This document shows, in pieces, positions 55,197-63,560 of a stretch of DNA of 64,000 nucleotides. A program made the position numbers and the translations under genes. A model generated the notes under the pieces. It was not told the origin of the DNA. It was given only the letters and a program-made list of their open reading frames with translations, and did not search any database. The first letter of the stretch is position 1; every line of letters begins with the position of its first letter. Source of the DNA: Breznakia pachnodae (lineage in GTDB: Bacteria; Bacillota_I; Bacilli_A; Erysipelotrichales; Erysipelotrichaceae); the NCBI RefSeq assembly GCF_030814225.1, contig NZ_JAUSUR010000002.1, positions 186,001 through 250,000 of the forward strand, written 5' to 3'.

Positions 55197-55224
55197 ATTA
55201 TACGTTGCGTAAACCTACCGTCAA
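55197..55224 (-). promoter_or_regulatory. SigA-type promoter and palindrome of the XRE gene
   Basis: On the minus strand TTGACG, 16 bases, TATAAT. The spacer end and -10 contain the inverted repeat TACG-CAA-CGTA (plus 55201-55211). Confidence 0.65.
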
Positions 55225-55329
55225 TCAAATCCGCCCAATTTGAACTCGACCAGTAAGCCAGTCCTTTATTTATCGCATATTTTGAGGTTTTCTACAATAT
55301 AAAATTTGATATATTTTTCTTGCTTTACA

Positions 55330-55376
55330 TAAAAAATACAGACTGCACATAGAATAATATTTGTGCAATCTGTATT
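55330..55376 (-). terminator. Terminator of sigma module 3
   Basis: On the minus strand ATACAGATTGCAC pairs with GTGCAGTCTGTAT (one mismatch) around a 14-base loop and is followed by TTTTTT. Confidence 0.85.
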
Positions 55377-55396
55377 GTATTTATTCATTTTTTTTA

Positions 55397-57838
55397 TTAT
55401 TTCTCTTCTTTTCTTCTCTTTGTTAGTATTATTAGTCCTGCTGCTGATACCAGCATACCTAAGTATAATGAAACATTCGTTTCATCTCCAGTAGTCACAC
55501 TGTTACCTCCAGTAGTTGAAGAAGTACTTGGATTTACACTTGGTTTTTGTACTGGTGGTTCTACTGATGGATTACTTTGTTCATCTAATTGCTTCTGAGC
55601 CTCATCAATAATTGCCTGAAGTTCATCCTTCAATTCTCCATCTGGTAGTTTATTAACTAAATCTTGAACTTTATCAATGACCTTTTGAGTAACTCCTGAA
55701 TTTAAGTTGCCATCTTTATCTAACAAATCATTTGCTGCATTTTTCGCATCTAGCATATCCTGCGCCTTATCGATTTCTTTTTGTAATTCATCTTTTAGTG
55801 ATCCATCTGGTAACTTATTTACTAAGTCCTGTGCTTTATCGATATCATCTTGGGTTACACCATCTGCAAGATTATCTTTCTTATCATTAAATAAGTCATC
55901 TACTGCATTTTTCGCATCTAACATGTCCTGTGCTTTATCAATCTCTTTTTGCAATTCATCCTTTAAGTCACCACTTGGCAATTTATCTACTGCTTTTTGT
56001 GCATCATCAATATCTGTTTGAATTAAATCATCAGGAATATCTGTATGTGTTCCATCTGTGAATAAATCTTCTACTTTATTCTTAGCATCTAACATTTCTT
56101 GAGCCTTGTCAATTTCCTTTTGAAGTTCATCTCTCAAATCACCACTAGGTAGTTTATCAACAGCCTTTTGTGCTTCATCAATATTGCCTTGTGTTAAACC
56201 ATCAATAATATTAGTATGTGTTCCATCTGTAAATAGGTTTTCTACTTTTTCTTTTGCATCTTTTTCATTAAACTGTCTTTGTGCTTCATCAATTTTATCT
56301 TGTAATTCTGTTTTTAGCGAACCGTCTGGAAGTACATCAACTTTACTTTGTGCATTATCAATTACTGATTGATTTACAACATCTGTAATTGTACCATCAT
56401 CATTAAACATTTTATTTACCGTTGTAGTCGCATCTAACATGGATTGTGCTAAATCAATGTCTTTTTGTAAATCTGTTTTCAGTTGACCATCTGGTAATGC
56501 ACTAACTGCCTCTTGAGCATCGTCAATACTTTTTTGAGTTGTGATATTTGCTAAATTTGTTTTTGTTTCATCTCCAAACAATTCACTTACTTGTGCTTTA
56601 GTATCCAACATACTTTGTGCTAAATCAATATCTGCCTGCCATCTATTTTTTTCTGAACCAGGAGCAAATTCATCTGCATTTTGTTGGGCTTTATCAATAT
56701 CTGCTTGAGTTAGTCCATCAACTATATTTGTTTTATCATCTGTCAATAACAAACTAGCTAAATCATCATTCAAAAATGTTCCCGTTCCTTCAGCCAATGT
56801 TGAAATATTTGGACGCGCTTGAATTAAATTTGTTCCTCTAATATCTAAGTAATTTAAAGTTGTACTTGATGCAAAACCTACTGCTGGATTTCCACTTAAA
56901 TTTGGATTTTCTCGAAATCTAGCATCAATTAAACTTGGTAATGTATAGATTTCATTAGGTATTGTCCCAGATAAATTGTTACCATGCAAATATAAATTTT
57001 TGAGACTTCCTAGATTTCCTAAAGAACTTGGAATTTCACCTGAAAGTTGATTATACTGCATATATAATCTTTCTAGATTAGCTAAACTACCAAGACTTGA
57101 AGGAATGCTTCCACTAAAATTATTATTGTTTAAATAAAGTGATGTTAACCTTGTAAGTGATCCTAGTTCCTCAGGAATGGTTCCTGAAAGTTGATTTGAA
57201 TGTACTTGAAAATCCACTAATCTAATAAGATTTCCAATGCTGCTTGGTATTTCTCCAGTGAATTGATTATATGATAAGTTTAAAAAATTCAGATTTGCCA
57301 TATTACCAATATCCGTTGGAATACTTCCTGTAAATTGATTTCCATTCAAATACAAGTGTAACAGTACTGGATTAGTAAAGTTTTCTATTCCATCTATTGT
57401 TCCTTTAAGTTCTTGTGCTTGAACATCAATCTGAGTACCAGTCCATGATGCAGCTTCTGCTTTACTAATCACACCATCGTCATTTCCATTTGGTGCAGCA
57501 TCAATAGCTGGGTATTTTTTTAAAATTGCATCATGTAATTCTTTTGATGATTCTGGAAATGCTGCATCTGTTGCAGCTCTTGTACTTGATAAAGAAACGG
57601 TTTGTGGATTTACCACTTGTTGATCCACAACGGTTTCTGAAGTTGCCTCATTTTCTATAGAATTACTTTCTTCTATTTCTTCATCTAAAATTTCTTTCGT
57701 ATCTATTATTTCTACTTCTTCTTGAATCTCTTCTAATTCTTCGTTTTCATTTGCATTTATATAATTTGCAGTTGTTAAACTAGCTAACATTCCACATGCT
57801 AATAGACTTATTAAAATCTTTTTATTTTTTAATTTCAT
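55397..57838 (-). CDS. LRR surface protein with Cry1Ac D-VI-type repeats, sortase-anchored (second copy)
   Basis: An 813-residue relative of the 51354 protein. It has a signal peptide (about 1-29) and an acidic spacer. A shared pre-LRR domain follows (AFPESSKELHDAILKKYP, with a Ca-loop-like GNDDGVISKAE). About seven plant-type LRRs come next (SIPTDIGNMANLNFLNLSYNQFTG, EIPSSIGNL, TIPEELGSL and so on), and then seven helical repeats of about 57 residues. The sorting signal is SVTTGD, a helix and KRRKEEK. It lacks the beta-rich middle region of copy 1 and has more repeats. The ATG at 57838 follows GGAGGAAAAA. It is 38 bp downstream of sigma module 3. Confidence 0.9.
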   Translation of the reverse strand: MKLKNKKILISLLACGMLASLTTANYINANENEELEEIQEEVEIIDTKEILDEEIEESNSIENEATSETVVDQQVVNPQTVSLSSTRAATDAAFPESSKELHDAILKKYPAIDAAPNGNDDGVISKAEAASWTGTQIDVQAQELKGTIDGIENFTNPVLLHLYLNGNQFTGSIPTDIGNMANLNFLNLSYNQFTGEIPSSIGNLIRLVDFQVHSNQLSGTIPEELGSLTRLTSLYLNNNNFSGSIPSSLGSLANLERLYMQYNQLSGEIPSSLGNLGSLKNLYLHGNNLSGTIPNEIYTLPSLIDARFRENPNLSGNPAVGFASSTTLNYLDIRGTNLIQARPNISTLAEGTGTFLNDDLASLLLTDDKTNIVDGLTQADIDKAQQNADEFAPGSEKNRWQADIDLAQSMLDTKAQVSELFGDETKTNLANITTQKSIDDAQEAVSALPDGQLKTDLQKDIDLAQSMLDATTTVNKMFNDDGTITDVVNQSVIDNAQSKVDVLPDGSLKTELQDKIDEAQRQFNEKDAKEKVENLFTDGTHTNIIDGLTQGNIDEAQKAVDKLPSGDLRDELQKEIDKAQEMLDAKNKVEDLFTDGTHTDIPDDLIQTDIDDAQKAVDKLPSGDLKDELQKEIDKAQDMLDAKNAVDDLFNDKKDNLADGVTQDDIDKAQDLVNKLPDGSLKDELQKEIDKAQDMLDAKNAANDLLDKDGNLNSGVTQKVIDKVQDLVNKLPDGELKDELQAIIDEAQKQLDEQSNPSVEPPVQKPSVNPSTSSTTGGNSVTTGDETNVSLYLGMLVSAAGLIILTKRRKEEK
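55590..56780 (-). repeat. Seven helical repeats in LRR protein 2
   Basis: Tandem units of about 170 bp encoding LFTDGTHT, LTQxxIDxAQKAVDKLPSGDLKDEL and IDKAQDMLDAKN segments. Units near the C terminus are nearly identical to those of the 51354 gene; N-terminal units are more diverged. Confidence 0.85.
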
Positions 57839-57876
57839 TTTTTCCTCCATATTTATTTGATATTACTCACCATTGC

Positions 57877-59223
57877 TTATTTTAGAAATAAATCATATCC
57901 AATATATAGCCCATCTTTATTGAATATAATGATACTTACCATTTCTTCAAAGTTTCCATATACACGTAAGTCTTTTGAAATATTGAATTTTTCACCTTTA
58001 TACTCCAAGTAAGAATTATCATAATCGATTTGTGATAATTCATCATTTACTGTAAGTTGAAGATAATTATTATAATTTTGAATACCTGTAACTTCTGGTG
58101 CATACTGATCTATGTTGTCAACTGAAAATAAGATTACTTCATTATCTATCATTAAAGAATATGTTCCATTTTCATGAACAGTGAAGAGTACTCTATTATC
58201 TTCTCGATTGTTATCTATTTCTTTATTATCAAACAGTACCTTTACACCTTTATTATTCATACTTGGTTTCAGTTCAATTTCTATGTCTAAACTATCTCTT
58301 TGTGGAAATGTAATATAACTGATGTGTTCAATATATAAATCTTGTTTCGTTTTATTATATTCATCATTATTATCTATCAATTGTGAACTTATCAAATCTT
58401 GTTGATGATTGTTATCATCAGATGAAGATAACAGCATAAATGACAGTATAATCATTAATACTAAAAACCCAACAATTGTTGCAATTAATCCTGCATGACT
58501 TGATAAAAATTTTAAATACTTCGATGATTTAGATGCATACATATTTGTGTCATAACTTAAATCCTGTCTGCTGCACACTTCTTCTCTTGCCTCTTGAAGA
58601 ATCAAACCTAATAGTGGTAATAAAACAATTGTATATAATCTTACATTGTTCTCTTCCTGATATTCATTTATTTGTGTCTCTAAATTCTTTCTACCAGCAT
58701 GTAAACGAGACTTTACTGATCCAACATTATAGTTCAGGATTTCTGCTATCTCATTAATTTTCAATTCTTCTAAATAAAACAATGTTATTACTTCTCTTTG
58801 CCTTGTAGGTAGTTTATTTATAAAAGTAACTATTAATTTCTTTGTTTCATTTAAATCATATGCTTCACTTGGTATATGTTCACGTCGCTCTTCTCTAATT
58901 CGAGTTTCAAAACTTTCATTGTATTCATCGTTTTGAGGAAACTCAAAGTCATTCTTTTTATATTTTCGAATATACATTAGACAACGATTTCTTACCAAGC
59001 GATACATCCATGAATTGAAAGCTTCTGGTTCTTTTAGATCATCAATATTATCAAGAATCCGAATCATTGATTCTTGCATTGCATCTAGCGCATCTGCTTC
59101 TTTTCCAATAATAGTAAAACACCAGTAATATACTTTCTTTGCAATCTGTGAGTATAATAACTCAAATTGTCCTTTATCTTTTTGGACCGCTTTGACAATT
59201 TGGGTAAGCTCTTTCTTATTCAT
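57877..59223 (-). CDS. Membrane-tethered ECF sigma factor with C-terminal outer domain (module 3)
   Basis: A 448-residue paralogue of the 49986 protein across its full length. Region 2 is at about 15-88 (FELLYSQIAKKVYYWCFTIIG, LDAMQESMIRILDNI, FNSWMYRLVRNRCLMYI). Region 4 is at about 128-185 (LPTRQREVITLFYLEELKINEIAEILNYNVGSVKSRLHAGRKNLE). A transmembrane helix at about 245-265 (IATIVGFLVLMIILSFMLL) and an outer domain with NGTYSLMID, YAPEVTGIQNYNNYLQLTVNDELSQIDYDNSYLEY follow. The start at 59223 follows AAGGAGGGCG; an ATG nine codons earlier precedes that site. It leads a two-gene unit with an LRR protein. Confidence 0.9.
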   Translation of the reverse strand: MNKKELTQIVKAVQKDKGQFELLYSQIAKKVYYWCFTIIGKEADALDAMQESMIRILDNIDDLKEPEAFNSWMYRLVRNRCLMYIRKYKKNDFEFPQNDEYNESFETRIREERREHIPSEAYDLNETKKLIVTFINKLPTRQREVITLFYLEELKINEIAEILNYNVGSVKSRLHAGRKNLETQINEYQEENNVRLYTIVLLPLLGLILQEAREEVCSRQDLSYDTNMYASKSSKYLKFLSSHAGLIATIVGFLVLMIILSFMLLSSSDDNNHQQDLISSQLIDNNDEYNKTKQDLYIEHISYITFPQRDSLDIEIELKPSMNNKGVKVLFDNKEIDNNREDNRVLFTVHENGTYSLMIDNEVILFSVDNIDQYAPEVTGIQNYNNYLQLTVNDELSQIDYDNSYLEYKGEKFNISKDLRVYGNFEEMVSIIIFNKDGLYIGYDLFLK

Positions 59224-59266
59224 TATTTTCGCCCTCCTTATACCTTTCATTACTTACCCTTGTTAC

Positions 59267-59295
59267 CTTAGGTGCATTGAAATAATGAAAGGTTC
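59267..59295 (-). promoter_or_regulatory. Putative ECF-type promoter of sigma module 3
   Basis: On the minus strand GAAC, 17 bases, CACCTAAG, ending 43 bp before the start codon. The GAACCTTTCAT part matches the lipoprotein element, and AGGGTAAGT downstream matches the module 2 leader. The -10 half departs from CGACTAAT. Confidence 0.4.
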
Positions 59296-59457
59296 GTTTC
59301 ATAATTAAAAATATTTAAATTTTTCTACCATTAATTAGTAGTAATTTTTGGAGATATCGTTCATTATTTATATTTTTCGTTACGATGAAGAGAGAACAAA
59401 TTCTAATAGTGCTATAATTAGTATAGGAAAATAGATATTTGAAAGGAGGAATTAGTT

Positions 59458-59850
59458 ATGGCAATTTCAAATATAAAAGCTACATTCCCATATAATATTA
59501 AGACTGTTTGGAATATTGTTACTTCATTGGAAAACTACTCATGGAGAAGTGATATTTCTAAAATTGATGTTATTAGTGACAGTAAATTTATTGAGTATAC
59601 AAATGATGGATATGCAACTACATTTACAGTAACAGTGAATGAACCATATAAGCGATGGGAGTTTGATATGGAAAACGATAATATGAAAGGTCATTGGGTT
59701 GGGATATTCTCCTATGAGAATGAACATACTACAATTTATTTTATAGAGGATGTAATAGCAAAGAAGTTTTATATGAAACCATTTGTGAAATCATATTTAA
59801 AGAAACAGCAAGCTCAGTATGTTGCGGATTTAAAAAACATATTACCTTAA
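59458..59850 (+). CDS. SRPBCC-family (START-like) protein
   Basis: A 130-residue protein with the Bet v1/polyketide-cyclase-type helix-grip pattern: ATFPYNIKTVWNIVTSLENYSWRSDISKIDVI at the start, central strands (YATTFTVTVNEPYKRWEFDMEN, HWVGIFSYENEHTTIYFIEDV) and a long C-terminal helix (VKSYLKKQQAQYVADLKNIL). The family binds hydrophobic ligands; the ligand here is unknown. AAAGGAGG precedes the ATG and a TATAAT lies about 45 bp upstream. It is a single-gene unit ended by a bidirectional terminator. Confidence 0.85.
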   Translation: MAISNIKATFPYNIKTVWNIVTSLENYSWRSDISKIDVISDSKFIEYTNDGYATTFTVTVNEPYKRWEFDMENDNMKGHWVGIFSYENEHTTIYFIEDVIAKKFYMKPFVKSYLKKQQAQYVADLKNILP

Positions 59851-59856
59851 ACATAA

Positions 59857-59905
59857 AAATAGGAAGGCAAATCTCAAATTGTGAGTTTGTCTTCCTATTT
59901 ATTTA
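59857..59905. terminator. Bidirectional terminator after the SRPBCC gene
   Basis: AAATAGGAAG plus GCAAA pairs with TTTGT plus CTTCCTATTT around a TCTCAAATTGTGAG loop; T-rich sequence follows on both strands. It also ends the leftward ldh operon. Confidence 0.85.
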
Positions 59906-60959
59906 TAATTAACCACTTCAGCATTGATCGTATCGTTGCTAGAATATGGGTTCGAATATCTTTATCCATATCCTTAAGATGTTTTAGTAACTCTCTTGAA
60001 TACGTTCTCCATGAACGTGTAAACTCGTCGACTGTAGTAAGATCACAGCTTTGAATCAGTTTATAGACACCATCAATAAACTGTTCCTTTTCTTCATGTG
60101 TAAGTGTTTCTACCCAATCTAGGATTCTTCGATTTACTTCCACGAAGGTTCCTTTCTGATTATCAAGATAGATAAATTCTCCATGTTCAATAATCCAAGA
60201 ATAAGGATCATGTTGGTTTAACCATACTGCTTTACTCTTAATGATATTGCGATTGGAAACTTCCTGATCAAATAATACTCCTACAATCGAAGCTGGTGGA
60301 GTGAACTTTACAATCTTATCTTGTAAGTTTGCTTGAACATCTCTTGTTGGATGACCTGGTCCATCAAAGTTGTATACTTTGTTTATCTTATTTTGCAACT
60401 TTGGATCCATATGATGTAATCCATATACTGCAATGTTTCCACCTTTGGAATGACCTGCAATATAGATATCACCAGACAATCTCTTTACAATATCATCCAG
60501 ATACAACGCTCCAGCTTTCTGTGAAGGAATTTCATCCTGCAGTACCATATTGAAATCTTCCTTCCATCCAACAAATGTTTCATCAGTCCCGCGAAATACT
60601 ACACAGTTTGTTCTCCACAGTTTAAAGGTCATAGCACAGAACTGTACCTCATTCTTTTCATCTACATAATCCACAAAATATTGGATACGTAAACGAGAAT
60701 AGCGCTTGCTACTGGCTAAGGCAAGTAATAAGCGCTTATTTTTCGGTCCATTTAGTATACTGTCTTCTACTTTTTTCATATCCAATTGCTTTATAATCTT
60801 TTGCATCGAAATACTTTTCTTCATTGGATATCCTTTAAAAACTTCGCTAAAGTCTACATAAGATAACTGAGAAAATACCAATGCATCAATTTCATTGAAT
60901 GGTTTTTCTTTCATTTTTGTATTTTGATATTCATAAACATAAGAAATCAAATCTTGCAT
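59895..60959 (-). CDS. Mbeg1-like/DUF2974 alpha/beta hydrolase
   Basis: A 354-residue cytoplasmic protein of the DUF2974 lipase-like group. FNEIDALVFSQLSYVDFSEVF is at the start; FRGTDETFVGWKEDFNMVLQ and the nucleophile elbow IYIAGHSKGGNIAVYG (Ser near residue 170) mark the hydrolase core; YNFDGPGHP follows. A serine-hydrolase reaction on an ester is likely from the family; the substrate is unknown. No signal peptide is seen. It starts 14 bp after ldh, after AAGGAG, so the two are co-transcribed. Confidence 0.88.
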   Translation of the reverse strand: MQDLISYVYEYQNTKMKEKPFNEIDALVFSQLSYVDFSEVFKGYPMKKSISMQKIIKQLDMKKVEDSILNGPKNKRLLLALASSKRYSRLRIQYFVDYVDEKNEVQFCAMTFKLWRTNCVVFRGTDETFVGWKEDFNMVLQDEIPSQKAGALYLDDIVKRLSGDIYIAGHSKGGNIAVYGLHHMDPKLQNKINKVYNFDGPGHPTRDVQANLQDKIVKFTPPASIVGVLFDQEVSNRNIIKSKAVWLNQHDPYSWIIEHGEFIYLDNQKGTFVEVNRRILDWVETLTHEEKEQFIDGVYKLIQSCDLTTVDEFTRSWRTYSRELLKHLKDMDKDIRTHILATIRSMLKWLIINK

Positions 60960-60973
60960 AGACTACTACTCCT

Positions 60974-61933
60974 TTATAATAATGGATCTACAGTTTCTTT
61001 AATGATCTTTTCAATGTTTTCGCATGATTGATCAAACTTGCATTGGTCCACTTCATTTAATGGTAATTTCAGTATATCACGAATTCCATCTCTTGAAACT
61101 ATCGCTGGCACTCCAATGTATAATCCTTTTTGTCCATACTCACCATTTTGGTAAGCAGATACTGAAAGAATTAAATCTTCATTGTTTAAAATTGCTGCAA
61201 CCAGACGATTTAATGATAAACCAATTCCATAATAAGTAGCATGTTTCTTTTCAATAATTTCATATGCTGCATCACGTACTTCATTATAAATTTCTAATAA
61301 ATCCTCTAATCCTTTTCCTTGTTCATCTAATAGTTCTAATAAACTCTTAGATCCAATATAAGAATTTGTCCAAGAAATAAAACTTGAGTCCCCATGTTCT
61401 CCCATGATGTATCCATGTACATTGTTTGGATTAACATCCAGATATTTACCAATCATGTAACGTAATCTTGCAGTATCTAACATTGTTCCTGAACCAAATA
61501 CTTGGTTTGTTGGAAGTCCTGTTACTTTTTGTACTACATAAGTCATAATATCAACTGGGTTACTTGCAACAACAATGACACCATTGAAACCACTCTTTTT
61601 GATTTCTTCACTGATGCCTTTCATAATTTGAGTGTTGATTGCAGTTAATTCCAATCTAGTTTGTCCTGGTTTTTGTGCCGCTCCTGCAGTTATTACAATT
61701 ACACTTGCATCTGCACATTCTTCATAACCACCAGATTTAATAACCATCTTACTATTTGCTGCATAAGGAAGCCCATGTGATAAATCCATTGCCTCTCCTT
61801 CTGCCTTATCTTTATTCACATCCACTAACACAAGTTCATCAATTCCCCTTTGTGTTAATAAACTATATGCCATACTCATTCCTACAAAACCGGTACCTAC
61901 CAGTACGATTTTTCTGTTTCCTATTTTATTCAT
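60974..61933 (-). CDS. ldh: L-lactate dehydrogenase
   Basis: Reduces pyruvate to L-lactate with NADH, regenerating NAD in fermentation. The 319-residue protein has the Rossmann motif VGTGFVGMSMAYSL, the NAD-specific Asp in ELVLVDVNKDKAEGEAMDLSHG, and the mobile-loop Arg in KPGQTRLELTAIN. Further marks are VASNPVDIMTYVV, the Asp/Arg pair DTARLRYMIG and the catalytic His in GEHGDSSF. Gln rather than Arg in the substrate loop (QTR) supports LDH over malate dehydrogenase. GGGAGGATATACTTT precedes the ATG. Confidence 0.95.
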   Translation of the reverse strand: MNKIGNRKIVLVGTGFVGMSMAYSLLTQRGIDELVLVDVNKDKAEGEAMDLSHGLPYAANSKMVIKSGGYEECADASVIVITAGAAQKPGQTRLELTAINTQIMKGISEEIKKSGFNGVIVVASNPVDIMTYVVQKVTGLPTNQVFGSGTMLDTARLRYMIGKYLDVNPNNVHGYIMGEHGDSSFISWTNSYIGSKSLLELLDEQGKGLEDLLEIYNEVRDAAYEIIEKKHATYYGIGLSLNRLVAAILNNEDLILSVSAYQNGEYGQKGLYIGVPAIVSRDGIRDILKLPLNEVDQCKFDQSCENIEKIIKETVDPLL

Positions 61934-62074
61934 AAAGTATATCCTCCCTTTTGATAACCATATTTTAACCTTTTTATAATAAAGATACTATTTATATGAA
62001 TAGAAATCTTCGGATTGCCCCTTTATTATTGGCTTTATGCTATAATATTGGGGTACGACATAGAGGAGAGAAAC

Positions 62075-62902
62075 ATGTATAAATTACTAGCACTTGACTT
62101 AGATGAGACATTATTCAATGATGATCATCAGATTGATGAAGGAAATAGAGAAGCGATTGCAAGAGCAAGAGCTGCAGGCGTTAAAGTTGTTCCATGTAGT
62201 GGAAGAGGTCCTGGGTTTTTAGGAAGTCTGTATGATGATTTGGATTTGATGCATGATAATGAATATAGTATTTTAACAAATGGAGCCATTGTAATAGAAA
62301 ATAGTACAAATAAAGTAATTAGCTGTACTCCATTACCGTTTGAAAAAGCTAAAGAACTATTTGAATTTGGACTAAACAAAGATTTGGCAGTAGAAATATT
62401 TACTCCTGAAAAAGTATATTTTTATCACACTACGGAAGAAACAAAGGAACGTGTTAATAACTTTGGAACCAATCTTGTTTTTATGGACAATGATGATTTT
62501 GATTTTCTTAAAGATAAAATAATAATAAAAGTCCTTTATGAAAAAGTTGGAGGTTATGATTACTTCAGAAGTTTTGCAGATGAGATGAAACCAATTGTTG
62601 ATGGTCATGTAACTACATCGTTTTCTAGTAACCGCTTCTACGAACTAAATGCAATAGGAATTCACAAGGGTGTTGGATTAAAAGCTTTAGCTGATCACCT
62701 TGGAATTGGTATTGAAGAAACAATTGGTGTTGGTGATAACTTTAATGATGTTGGATTAGTGAAAGATGCGGGTCTTGGAGTAGCAGTTTCAAATGCCATT
62801 GACGAAATCAAAGATCTTGCTGATGTAGTAACCAAAGCAACAAACAATGAAAATGCAATTGCAGAAGTAATTGATACTTATATCTTGGATACAGGTAAAT
62901 AA
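62075..62902 (+). CDS. Cof-type HAD-family phosphatase
   Basis: A 275-residue sugar-phosphatase-like enzyme of HAD class IIB. Motif I is LLALDLDETLFNDD (nucleophile Asp), followed by VKVVPCSGRGPGF. The cap domain is in the middle, the Lys is in ELNAIGIHKGVGLKALADHLG, and motif IV is IGVGDNFNDVGLVKDAGLGVAV. Substrates of this group are sugar phosphates or pyridoxal phosphate. I place the start at 62075 after AGAGGAGAG. An extended -10 (TGCTATAAT at 62038-62046) fits this start; the longer frame would begin upstream of the promoter. Confidence 0.92.
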   Translation: MYKLLALDLDETLFNDDHQIDEGNREAIARARAAGVKVVPCSGRGPGFLGSLYDDLDLMHDNEYSILTNGAIVIENSTNKVISCTPLPFEKAKELFEFGLNKDLAVEIFTPEKVYFYHTTEETKERVNNFGTNLVFMDNDDFDFLKDKIIIKVLYEKVGGYDYFRSFADEMKPIVDGHVTTSFSSNRFYELNAIGIHKGVGLKALADHLGIGIEETIGVGDNFNDVGLVKDAGLGVAVSNAIDEIKDLADVVTKATNNENAIAEVIDTYILDTGK

Positions 62903-62903
62903 T

Positions 62904-63503
62904 ATGTTAGATAAATCGCTACCTTATTACGATATTATCATGAAGGCAGATTTTGCAACAGCAACTGCTCATAAGATAATTGACCTACCTGATGGATATA
63001 CTTATAAAATGTATGAAGATGGTGATGAACAGAAGTGGGCCCAGGTAGAAACGAGTGTTGGAGAATTCAATTCAGTTGATGATGCACTAGCTTATTTCAA
63101 TAAAGTATTTGCTCCTTATAAAGAGGAACTATATAAACGTATGTGTTTCATTCTAAATGGAGAAAGACAGTATGTAGCAACTGCTACAGCATGGTATCGC
63201 GAAAATGAAACTGCTCATTTCCCATTGTTGCATTGGGTGAGTGTATCTCCAGATGCACAAGGACTTGGTTTAGGGAAGGCTGTTGTCGTATACGCGTTGC
63301 ATCAGTTTCTAAGTACGGAAATCCCAAAGACAATTTATTTACATACACAGACATGGAGTGCTCCTGCAGTTGGTTTGTATGGTAAGCTGGGATTTCATAT
63401 AAGTTATGAAAATTTCTTTGGCCAATCCAGTGACAAAGAAGCAAAAGCAGTATTAGAAACTGTTTTAAAAAAAGAAATAATCGATATGATATATAGAGTG
63501 TAA
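62904..63503 (+). CDS. GNAT-family N-acetyltransferase
   Basis: A 199-residue GNAT protein. The core is at about 45-185: YTYKMYEDGDEQKWAQVE, QYVATATAWYRENETAHFPLLHWVSVSPDAQGLGLGKAVVVYALHQF (acetyl-CoA loop QGLGLG intact), and YLHTQTWSAPAVGLYGKLGFHIS. The substrate is unknown. It begins one base after the HAD stop codon, with AGGTAAATAAT as ribosome site, and so forms an operon with that phosphatase. Confidence 0.9.
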   Translation: MLDKSLPYYDIIMKADFATATAHKIIDLPDGYTYKMYEDGDEQKWAQVETSVGEFNSVDDALAYFNKVFAPYKEELYKRMCFILNGERQYVATATAWYRENETAHFPLLHWVSVSPDAQGLGLGKAVVVYALHQFLSTEIPKTIYLHTQTWSAPAVGLYGKLGFHISYENFFGQSSDKEAKAVLETVLKKEIIDMIYRV

Positions 63504-63528
63504 CCTTTCAATTTGAAAGGTTCTTTTT
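63502..63528 (+). terminator. Terminator after the HAD-GNAT operon
   Basis: AACCTTTCAA and TTGAAAGGTT form a perfect stem, followed by CTTTTTG; the stop codon touches the 5' arm. Confidence 0.85.
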
Positions 63529-63532
63529 GTGT

Positions 63533-63538
63533 TATAAT
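63533..63538 (+). promoter_or_regulatory. Extended -10 element before murI
   Basis: TGTTATAAT with the TG motif one base upstream of TATAAT, 22 bp before the start codon. Confidence 0.5.
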
Positions 63539-63560
63539 ATTTGTAGTTTGAGGTGATGAA

